Assembly (NCBI GenBank): GCA_013339765.2
Contig: CM023457.1
Coordinates: 59,761,355 to 59,825,354, forward strand
Origin: Haemaphysalis longicornis
Taxonomy: Eukaryota > Arthropoda > Arachnida > Ixodida > Ixodidae
Length of the DNA stretch: 64,000 nucleotides
Reading direction: 5' to 3'
Every line of letters starts with the position of its first letter. Position 1 is the stretch's first letter. Shown one piece after another: positions 1 to 9,735 of this stretch. A model generated the notes under the pieces. The model saw only the letters and a program-made list of their open reading frames with translations, had not been told where the DNA came from and ran no database searches. The position numbers and the translations under genes are program-made.

Positions 1-261
1 TACGTGTTTGCCGTCTACCTTATGCGGCACGGATACGGTATACCCGTTGTCCAGAGTTTGACCCGCGCGCTTCCACGGTCGCTTTACCTCGGGTTTCTTG
101 TTAATTGTTTGTTTTTCTACCGCTCCGGTGTGTTCCGCGTGTTGTCCTGGAGAAAACTGGTCTTTAGCTTTTACAGGTCCTTTTCTTTATTTTTTTTTCT
201 TGAATTTGGGCGTTCCTAACCATGAAACTTAGGTTCGCGCCCTGATATTTTCCTTCTTTTT
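1..261. other. No gene or repeat recognised
   Basis: A 71-codon frame is open on the plus strand at 4-219, but it resembles no protein I know and has no supporting context. I see nothing else. Confidence 0.5.
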
Positions 262-484
262 CCTAAGGTACTCCGCACCGTTACAGGCGAGGGAGTAAGC
301 CGTTTGTCTCTTGGGTACTAACTCACGGTCGTGCCCCAATGGGTAAGACGACTGACACTAACTCTGTCTAATCCACCATAGACAGACTCGAATCCTGCCG
401 GTGCCTGTGTGATTTTTTTGCGATTGTAAATGCTATGCGCACGGACGTGGACGGACATTGTGCGGTCGTAAGGTACTCCGCACC
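262..484 (+). repeat. tRNA-related SINE, family 2, copy 1
   Basis: The central part looks like a tRNA-derived Pol III promoter. An A-box-like stretch CCCAATGGGTAAGACG lies near 336-351, and a B-box-like stretch ACTCGAATCCTGCC lies near 387-400, followed by a short T run. The same sequence recurs almost unchanged at 21529-21740, so this is a dispersed repeat and not a single-copy tRNA. An 18-bp motif (CCTAAGGTACTCCGCACC at 262-279) is repeated with one change at 467-484, so the tRNA-like core sits between direct repeats. Whether these are target-site duplications or part of a tandem repeat unit cannot be decided here; the second copy suggests a repeat unit. The family name is unknown to me. 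Confidence 0.7.
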
Positions 485-1053
485 TAAAATCACTGTTAAG
501 TTTTCCGCCGTGGCTGCACTTCGGAGTGGTGTACACGTCCAATAGTCATGCAGCCCTACCCCTCTAACCTTAGCAAGCCGTAGGCTCGCGCCGCCAGTGA
601 CGGCAAAGACTTTCTTCGGCTTCGTACTCCAACTTGCACTTTTGCTGCACGCTTAACCAGCTGCTGTCACCAACGTGTTTTTCCACTTCGCTCTTCCTTT
701 CCCAGCGGCGGTCACTGTAAGGCGAAAGTGGCGAGTGCCCGTTGCTCCACAAAACCGGCTCGTTCTCGTTGTCAGCTATATACGGTAAATGGTCCTCAGT
801 GTAAGGCGTAGGGGACACATTCAGGTTCTATGGGCTCTCCAGAGTAGGAAGTGAGTGCTTTGCCACCGCGCTCCCTCAGCCAGCAGTGGCGGAACATAGT
901 TATTCTAGTGCGTGAGGCGCCGAAGTCATATTGCGCGAGGCGAGAACGTGATGGCATGCAAGTAGAACAGGTTTCCCAGGCGCGGAAAACCATGATTCTG
1001 GGAGGCCTTGGCGTGAGCTGTCGCCTGTGTGCCTGTCGGAGTAGCAGCGAAAG

Positions 1054-1054
<1 letters not shown>
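485..1054. other. No feature supported
   Basis: An 82-codon frame is open on the minus strand at 570-818, but only from a GTG, with an in-frame stop just upstream. Its composition is protein-like (mixed charged and aromatic residues), yet I recognise no family. It could be a fragment of an exon or of an old transposon. Nothing else is visible. Confidence 0.4.
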
Positions 1055-1150
<96 letters not shown>

Positions 1151-1154
1151 GAGA
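1055..1154 (+). repeat. (GA)n microsatellite
   Basis: About 100 bp of nearly pure GA dinucleotides, with GGAGAG interruptions towards the 3' end. Open frames of Arg-Glu or Leu-Ser repeats through it are artefacts. Confidence 0.98.
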
Positions 1155-1164
1155 CTCGGGGGTG

Positions 1165-1270
1165 GTGGTGGAGGAGCCGCCCGCTGCTCGTAAGGGTTGC
1201 TGCTCAACCTGCAGGGACGCGGGTTCGACCCCCGCCGTGGTGGCCGCTTTTATGAGGAAGGCGAAAAATT
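1165..1270 (+). repeat. Diverged Ruka-like SINE fragment
   Basis: Directly after the GA tract the sequence GGGACGCGGGTTCGACCCCC (near 1213-1232) matches the B-box region of the tick SINE. It is followed by GGTGGCCGCTTTTATGAGGA, which matches the start of the SINE body. The A-box half is degenerate and the 3' half is missing. This is an old or truncated copy. Confidence 0.6.
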
Positions 1271-1379
1271 CCTTGGGTACTTCCTACCTCATGGTCCACG
1301 GGCTTAAGAACAATCGGGCACCAATACGAAAACTTTTACAAGTACATGTAAATGTTCAAAACGGCCTGGTTTACAAATA

Positions 1380-2414
1380 CAGTTAAACCTGGGTATAACC
1401 AAGTTGACAAAACCTCGCAATTTTTCGTTACATCCAGGTTTTCGTTACATGCGGGTTTCAAGTTATAAGGCTCGCGGAATGAAGCAGAAACGAAACCAGA
1501 ATGCTAGACATCGGTGAAGGTGAACTTCCCTTTCGAGGACTTATTTCACAGTAGAAAACTGCGTGATTTGCGCCTTCTGCTTTCGCACGAGCTTTGGTTC
1601 TACACGGCGCTTCAAAGAGGCAAGGTCACCTATAACCCGTATTCACAAGCGTAACTATGTAACTTTTGCTTTTCGAAACTTTTTGGTTCCAAACGCGTTT
1701 CAAGAACCAAACTTATGCTGAAAAGGACGCCTTTTCGTGAACTTGAAGCTCACTCCCGCACTCAAAATTGTTTAAAGGGTGCTGGTTGGGACGCTGTACC
1801 GGGCGGCGATGGCATTTATACTTGCTTGTCTTGAAAAGAAAAGGTTTCGTTTTCTGGCAGCAGAACTCATCACAGACGAATTAACACCCCAACTAGAAGT
1901 GGAGACGCCCGACTACACGCTACAGGCAGGCCTAGCACCTCAAAACTTGTGTGGAACCGACGCCACAGCTCAGACGTGGGAACGCACTGGTCGTTTGCGG
2001 TGCGTGCGAAAAATGTGAAACGTAGCTACCCTTGCGACGTGGTATTACGCTACACAAGCGGAACGTTACGTAGGTGCTACGTTAGCCATCGCATGGCGCT
2101 TGCCCACTCCGTTCATCGTCATCATCATCCCGACAAATTTTGTTTTCAGGGATTCTAAACGTTTTTGTAACTGCTGCAGCTCCCTAAACCAGTGCTAGTA
2201 TTCGGTAAGTTAGTGCGTTTTGCGAGGCGATTTTTCGGTAGAAGTGCAAAAAACACTGACTGATCAGCTTGCGAATACGTTACATCGAGGGTAACCGCCG
2301 CAGCGCCTTCGTTACATACAGGTCGCAAACACATGGGCTTCAATGGGGAATTGAAAAACTTCGTTAAATCCGGGAATTCGTTACATGGAGGTTCGTTACA
2401 TCCGGGCTTAACTG
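1380..2414. mobile_element. TA-flanked DNA transposon, pogo-like (Tc1/mariner superfamily)
   Basis: The ends are inverted. The left end reads CAGTTAAACCTGGGTATAAC and the right end, reverse-complemented, reads CAGTTAAGCCCGGATGTAAC. Both are flanked by TA (1378-1379 and 2415-2416). CAGT ends with GTTATAAC-like subtermini and TA target sites are typical of pogo/Tigger-type elements. Near both ends there are also direct copies of a CGTTACATCCGGGT-like motif (near 1427-1457 and 2362-2406). The 1,035-bp interior has a plus-strand open frame at 1779-2018 that I cannot relate to a transposase, so this is probably a non-autonomous or decayed copy. Confidence 0.65.
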
Positions 2415-2632
2415 TATGTCCCTTCTGCCCTGAAATAAAGACGTGAAACTCTCGCTTCCTACACAGCTAGCGCCGTTATAGTGAAAGCTAGATAAACGAA
2501 AATGGGTTTCTTGTTTGTCTCTTATTTCATTGAAGAAGTGATGCATTTCAGAACGAAGCAAACAAGGCCCTTAGGAACACTTCTATGGGATTTTAAAAGT
2601 TTTCGTATTGCTACACGATGCTTTTGAATCCC

Positions 2633-2729
2633 TTAAAAGTCCCCAGGAGGTCGAAATTAATTCGGAGCACTCCACGATGGCGGGCTCCTAATCCGGGTGT
2701 AGCGGCGGCGCGTTAAACCCCACAATCAT
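2633..2729 (+). repeat. 3' fragment of Ruka-like SINE
   Basis: GTCCCCAGGAGGTCGAAATT, then TCGGAGCACTCCACGATGG and GGCGGCGCGTTAAACCCCAC, match the last 90 bp of the tick SINE found intact at 9238-9477. The tRNA-like head is absent and there are small indels, so this is a diverged 5'-truncated copy. Confidence 0.75.
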
Positions 2730-3107
2730 ACGAGACAAGCACGTTGCAGCAGCGAAGAAGTGTTTTGTAAGTTTACGTAGCTTGCACTGACGTCACGATA
2801 GCTGTGATTTTGGTGAACCTCGTGGATGGCGAAAGGCGGCGAACTTACCTCGAGCAGCGCTAGGGAAGCTGCGACCAGTGCACAAGCAATGGCGGGGGTG
2901 TCGACACGCGCAAGCCAGGGAAATTCGGGAAGGGTCAAACGTATGCGCGCGTTTTTTTTTTTCTTTCTGGTTGTGCCTCCTACGCCAGGAAACCCCGTGA
3001 AGGCTGCCGGAGTAATTCCGGAGAAAGAAAGAGCAAAGAAGAACGCGTGCAGAAACGCGTCCTTCTCCGAATTTTTCTTGCGGAAGAGTACGACGCATAG
3101 GTCTTAA
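2730..3107. other. No gene recognised
   Basis: Contains a poly(T) run near 2951-2961. Overlapping open frames on both strands at 2793-3146 and 2826-3107 resemble nothing known. The stretch ends at the TTAA that precedes the next element. Confidence 0.4.
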
Positions 3108-4111
3108 AGGAGCCATGAAGAGAAAACGCAAGTTTGGTTCATTCAAAAGATTGCCTTGTTAGATCATACTGACACCACTTTTAACGTAAACTTCGCTCAA
3201 ATAAGCTACATAATAAGGAAAAAAGGGAATGACCATGCGACCCACTAGCTCATTTCCCGCAACAGAACCTATGATGTCATATGAGCTTAGCTGTGCGATT
3301 GGCTGAGGACGGAAAAAGCAAACAAATTAGGCAGAGCTTATAAGCTTGCCTAACGAGCTATTTGCGCTTAAATTTAGGGCACATTCTTTTTAAAGCCGTA
3401 AGAATGGTGGTAAGTGTAAGTTACGAAAGCACATGTAAACATAAAAGTACCGCTGCGTACTGCTGTTGTTGGTACTGCGCGCATTATGCTTGTTTAGCTG
3501 CACAGAACTGCGGGGCTTCGGGGTTGTCTCAGACGACACTGGCCAATTGATTAATGTGACGGTGTCTTACGTGAACATATTTGTCGAGCGAGCACTATGT
3601 TTCAGGAAACGATTTTCTCCCAGAACGAAAAAAAGACAGAAAACGACACGTTACGGTATGGTGGCGCCATCTAGGTTTAGTAACGTAAACAAACGTGCGA
3701 GTATCTCAATGCCAGTGCCGCCGTACATGGTGGAGACACCCTTTGAATGGTCCCGTGCCGCTGCAGTTGGGTCAACGTGCACAACGCGTTGTTCTTTTCG
3801 TTTCCCACGAGACCCAGCAACGCGAAACAGATAAGATGATTCAAAACTTCGCCAGTTTACCCCGTTGCGGCGGTAATTTTAGTACGGTGGAGGCGTGAAT
3901 CAAGGGACCCTAGGCTGCAGAGCGGTCGGTTCCTGTGATGTCATTTGGGACCACGAAAACACACGATTTAGCGGGAAAATCAAAATTTTTACTTAAATTG
4001 ATTATTTCTCAGTGAATAAAGCATCGTTTACATTCGGACAAGCGCTGGGGGCACTATAAAACACGAAATGTTTCGAATAACACAAACTTGCATTTTGTCT
4101 TCATGGCTCCT
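3108..4111 (+). mobile_element. TTAA-flanked inverted-repeat element, family 1a, copy A
   Basis: The left end AGGAGCCATGAAGAGAAAAC follows a TTAA (3104-3107). The right end, reverse-complemented, is AGGAGCCATGAAGACAAAAT and is followed by TCAA (4112-4115), a one-base decay of TTAA. The same element occurs inverted at 28971-29823, with the inner sequences also matching: for example AGCTTATAAGC-TTGCCTAAC near 3337-3355, and the stretch with GTCTCAGACGACACTGGCC near 3525-3543. A TTAA target site is the signature of piggyBac-type transposases. No transposase frame is visible, so this would be a non-autonomous derivative. The superfamily is inferred from the target site only. Confidence 0.75.
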
Positions 4112-4132
4112 TCAATCTGACCAGAACTAAAG

Positions 4133-5478
<1,346 letters not shown>

Positions 5479-5640
5479 CTTACGTGGCCCCCGAAAACAA
5501 AATACGACTTTGTTCAGTTTGAAAGGTCTAGCCATTGGTAACTCAATCAGCTCCGTTCCAGCCGCGAAGGACGCTTTTTATCCGCAAAAAGAAACGAAAA
5601 ACATTTTGTCAAACGTTCGAATTCAATGTGTATCGTTTTT
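5479..5640 (+). repeat. Fragment of TTAA element family 1b
   Basis: AAAACAAAATACGAC, then ATTGGTAACTCAATCAGCTC and CGTTCCAGCCGCGAAGGACG, match the left portion of the complete element at 59108-59607, which has GACAAAATACACG and TGGTAACTCACTGAGCTCCG. The terminal AGGGGCC is degraded and the 3' half is missing. Confidence 0.6.
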
Positions 5641-5722
5641 AATGAATAAAGTGTCTGACTTTTATAGTGGCGCTTTGGGTTAGATCCATGGTGAGGCGAA
5701 ACTCGGGATCACCGAAGGTTGA

Positions 5723-5961
5723 TTGACTGATTGCAGGGTTTAACGCGCCGACGCAACGCAGGCGATGAGGCGCGCCGTATAGTGGAGGGCTCCGGATTAA
5801 TTTGGCCACCTTGGGATCTTTAGCGTGCGCCTAAATCTCGTGCACACGAGCGTTTTTGCTTTTCGCCTCCATCAGAAAAGCGGCCGCCGCAACCAGGAAT
5901 TGAACCCGCGACCTCGTGCTCAGCAGCGCAACGCCTTAGCCACTGAGCCACCGCGGCGGGT
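5723..5961 (-). mobile_element. Ruka-like tRNA-derived SINE
   Basis: Reads on the minus strand as a full-length SINE. The head CCGCCGCGGTGGCTCAGTGG includes the A box. The B box GGGTTCAATTCC lies near 5897-5908. The body carries GATCCCAAGGTGG and TTAATCCGGAGCC, and the element ends with GCGTTAAACCCTGCAATCAG. It is bounded by a 14-bp direct repeat, TCACCGAAGGTTGA (5709-5722 and 5962-5975), which is the target-site duplication expected of LINE-driven retrotransposition. SINEs of this type are non-coding Pol III transcripts mobilised by a partner LINE. Confidence 0.92.
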
Positions 5962-6097
5962 TCACCGAAGGTTGAATTGTCAGCCTGTCCAGCGAGGAGG
6001 TGACGAGCTGAAACTCAAGTGAGGTCAGTTTAGTCGGATGAGATGCGCTAGATTTCTCACTCCGCAAAGACTCCGTTTGCTCTCATCTTTTCTGTTT

Positions 6098-6636
6098 TTA
6101 AGAGCGAAGCTCTTTAGAAAATCGTAATTTTTCGTGCCCGTGGTTAAAAACACCAATAATTTACCGAGCGCGCACATGTGAGCGTAGGCCTCGCGGCGAC
6201 CGCCCGGCAGTTAACAAAGCCAATAAAATGCCGAGCGCTTGTGTGTGCGTGCCTCGCAGCGACCGGCCAGCGCCATCAGCACACGTTTGCAAGCCCAGCA
6301 TACCCACTTGGGAGATTGGCCAAGACTAGACAAAAAAAAAAAAAAAGACAAACTCCAGCGTTCGTCGTTGTCGTGGCAACATTTGCACGCAACGAGTAAG
6401 ACAGGTCATAGCGTACGCCCCTCCAAGGTGATGTCCACTCACTATCACTTCCAAAACAAATGAAGGAAGCTTACACTTATAGCAGCAATGATGGTCGTTG
6501 CGGCAGCAGCGAAGAAGCAAATTGGCTGCAATCGTGGACTTAAACCTTCGTGATGATCGTTACGGTTGCGTACAGCTTCGCTACCACCAAGTCTTGCGCG
6601 TTAGTATGAGTTTGCTTTATTTTCTTTTTTGATTCT
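6098..6636 (+). repeat. 540-bp dispersed repeat R4, copy 1
   Basis: The segment is collinear with 52562-53150 over its whole length. Shared landmarks include GCGAAGCTCTTTAG at the start, ATACCCACTTGGGAGATTGG, CATAGCGTACGCCCCTCC, TCACTTCCAA, GGCTGCAATCGTGGACTT and GCGTTAGTATGAG at the end. Both copies start with a small palindrome around GCGAAGC. It has no open frame of note. I do not recognise the family; it could be a SINE-like or DNA-transposon derivative. Confidence 0.75.
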
Positions 6637-7751
6637 CGAAATCTACTTCGCTGAGACATTTTCACATATTCTTTCCTGGTGGCAGTCTTGTATCCAACGG
6701 GAAACCGACAGTCCGACGCCACGTCCAACGTTCTCTCCGCGCCGTACGCTAAAATTTGTCGATTCGCGATTTCGCGCGAAGGTTTTCTTCTTATACGTGC
6801 ACCGAGGACCTCGCTTCCACGCCATTCGTGCGGACATCCCGTCTGCGGACGTCAGGGTTTCCCTCCCTCGCCGCCCGGTTTATATGGAGCTTCAAATCAG
6901 CATTTTCATTTCGTCCGGCGACAAAGGAGATTGTCTCGTCGAATAAACAAGCGACCCTTGCGCCAGCCGCCTCCCCCCGCTTTCGAGATGGCTGCGCGCC
7001 GCCTCCCAAGATTGAGACGACAGTCCGTCCTGTCCGAAGTCCAAGAAGGAAAAAGAAGGGAGCAAAAAACTGGCGGGAACATCGACCGCAATAAAACGGG
7101 TGATTCGGTTTGTTCGAGGAAATGGAGGGCCCGGAATGCTAAAGCAAGACGGAGAAGAAACATAGAGATATAAAGTGGACGTTCCGACGCCGACGCGGAG
7201 TATGGACGAGACTGGCCACAAATTTTGCGCTGAGCTGTAGTGATTCTCTCTCTCTTTTTTTTTTTTTTTTTGTGCGTGGCGTTCCGCAGGGAGGTTTCGT
7301 AGCTCCACTTGTGTTCGTCGCTCGAATATATGTTTTCTGACCCCGACACCATGCAGCATGTTTCATCTACGAATCACTGCCGAGTGGCAGCTGACAAATG
7401 ACCCCAGACATGCCGGTAATCATTTACTTTTTCTTGTTGCCTGTGCTCGGCGTGTTTCTGGCCGATGTATACGATTCATCGGCCTTGGCTGCCATTCTGG
7501 CAAAAGCGGCGAATGACATCGTTGTCTGTCTTGTATGCCCTATATTTATTCAACTCGTACGACATTCGTTTGAGACGTCTGACAAGCGCTCCGTGGGCAG
7601 TGAAGCGAGAGCATTTGCTTTTCCTGTTGTTCTGAAAGTCGTGTATTTAATTCTGCTGCTTTTTTAGACTGCTTTTGATGTTCGACGCTATTATTTAGGG
7701 GCCGTTCGACGCAACCTCAGTCCTGAATAATATCGCTTGCTCCACCGTACC

Positions 7752-7752
<1 letters not shown>
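6637..7752. other. No gene recognised
   Basis: Overlapping open frames exist on both strands (6892-7359 minus, 6679-7173 plus, 7398-7667 plus) but none matches a family I know. A poly(T) run lies near 7255-7270. Confidence 0.4.
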
Positions 7753-7832
<80 letters not shown>

Positions 7833-7860
7833 TCTCCTCTCTCTCTCTCTCTCTCTCTCT
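7753..7860 (+). repeat. (TC)n microsatellite
   Basis: 108 bp of TC dinucleotides with one CTTCTCC interruption near 7831-7837. Confidence 0.98.
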
Positions 7861-9222
7861 TGGCGTTTTTTTTCTCTAAAATCACCATTCGGCTGCTGTT
7901 CCTTGCATGTACAAGGCCACGTGACCCAAAGTGCGTCAATATATACCCCACCTCTAGAATTTGAAGCTACCTGCATACACCCTACCACTAACCATTACCC
8001 CCTCCCCCCAATGTCTTTTTTTAACGTATGAGGCCAAATGCTGGGGATTTTTTTTAAAGATAAACAATGCAGATTTTTGGTCTACATCATAAAGCACGCT
8101 TTTTTACGACCATTGGAGCTTTATAAAGCACGTCCTGTTACTGTTACTTTTTATTTGAAAATTGTATTAAATATGGGTCGCACGCCAACACCCATAACTC
8201 TAATTTAACTCCATGAAAACACAATTTTCGGTAGTGGTATAGGGGTGGATATGGCCTGTGCAATGAGTGCCATGGTGCAAAAGGCGGCCATATCAAAACC
8301 TGTGCCGCGATTTTATTTCTTGAGGTCCATTCCACGTCCAATAATGTGAGGAAGAATTGTGCCGAGTTTCACTGAAAAAGAATCTTTATCGGGAAAAAAA
8401 GTTATGAATGTTCGCGTGCGGAAAATCGCCAAAAGATAGGTTCTGAGAAAATCAACATTTTTCAAGCAAGAGCAGCACTTACATTATAAGATAATTATAA
8501 GAGAGCTAAAATTTCTCACATGTGTAGCTACTTCCTTCTTAGGTCTTGCTCGTGTCTGATTTTGCTCGCGTGGCACTTCGCCCTTTTTTTTCAAGCTTGC
8601 TTTGCAGTATCAGTGTCCTGACGGGATGCCTTTGCGATGCGCAGCTGCTCATTCGTTTTTGGTATTTGGTTTTTCCTTTTGTCAGTCTTTGCACTGAAAA
8701 CTTCCCCATACCTTTAGCCGCCAGTAAGAAAGAGCAAGCGACAGAGAGTAAGCACATCCGCCGAACAATCCGAAGCTCCTTTGACGCGCGCACGGATGCT
8801 CCAGAATGTAAACAACACGTGCGAAACATCGCGCATCTCCCTGGTGAGAATTTGGATTAGAATTGATAAATAAAGAGTTGGAAACAGTTTTAGGGCATTA
8901 ATACAGTTTTGTACGCGACCTGACTGTTAAATAGCACGCTGGAAAACTCCAAACCTGGGCATTTTTGGCTTGCACACAAAACTGGCAGTTTCAGTTTCGG
9001 TTTCGTAGACGCCCTAGTGGGTTCACATTTTTTTATGTATCTTTTAAAAGAAGCTGTGTAGGCAGAAAACTTTTTCAACAAAATGCTGCCCAATAAATTA
9101 CACATAAACAACAGGGAGAAAAAAAAATTGACATTTTGAAAAAAAATTGCGATTTTGACTTGGCCTTAGCGAAGCTTTGCATACCTCCCGGATGGCGTGG
9201 TTCGTCCGAGCAAAACGTACGG
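7861..9222. other. No gene recognised; AT-richer
   Basis: Mostly AT-rich with poly(A) and poly(T) stretches. Short overlapping open frames near 8539-8860 resemble nothing known. Confidence 0.4.
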
Positions 9223-9237
9223 CAGGAAAGCCAACTT

Positions 9238-9477
9238 AACCCGCCGCGGTGGCTCAGTGGCCAAGGCGTTGCGCTGCTGAGCACGAGTTCGCGGGTTCGA
9301 TTCCCGGCCGCGGCGGCCGCTTTTCTGATGGGGGCGAAAAGCAAAAATGCCCGTGTGTACGAGCTTTCGGCGCACGTTAAAGATCCCCACGTGGTTAAAA
9401 TTAATCCGGAGCACTCCACTATGGCGCGCCTCATCGGCTGCGTTGCGTCGGCGCGTTAAACTACACAATCAATCAAT
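9238..9477 (+). mobile_element. Full-length Ruka-like SINE with perfect target-site duplication
   Basis: The element starts with the tRNA-like head CCGCCGCGGTGGCTCAGTGG and has a B box GGGTTCGATTCCC near 9293-9305. The body has AAGATCCCCACGTGGTTAAA and TTAATCCGGAGCACTCC, and the 3' part reads GTTGCGTCGGCGCGTTAAAC followed by an AATCAATCAAT tail. A perfect 15-bp duplication, CAGGAAAGCCAACTT, flanks it (9223-9237 and 9478-9492). The intact duplication and preserved promoter boxes suggest a fairly recent insertion. Confidence 0.96.
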
Positions 9478-9508
9478 CAGGAAAGCCAACTTCACACAGT
9501 GGGTTTCA

Positions 9509-9735
9509 CATGATGATGATGATGACGACGACGACGTTAAGGAAAGGCACGTCATGCGCCTCGAGAAAAAAGGGTTCCCGTCATCGGAATCGAACCGGGG
9601 TCCCTCGCGTAACGAAGCCGTCGTGTATCCCACTGCGCCATTCGGACGCGATCGGAGCGGTTCGGATTTTGAACTTTGTCTGGGTTGCGTGTGTGAAAGC
9701 TTCGCTTTTTAGCCATCTTTCTGTTAACGCTTCGA
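9509..9735 (-). repeat. tRNA-related SINE, family 3, copy 1
   Basis: On the minus strand a tRNA-like region (9583-9646) has the A box GAATGGCGCAGTGGGA and the B box CCGGTTCGATTCCGA. The minus-strand 3' end runs into (CGT)n(CAT)n at 9510-9536, a plausible simple-repeat tail. A second copy with the same order, including an ATGATGATGAT stretch and TTTTAGCCATCTTTCT, lies at 34632-34862. It could also be read as a degenerate tRNA gene, but the repeated flanks argue for a SINE. Confidence 0.65.
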
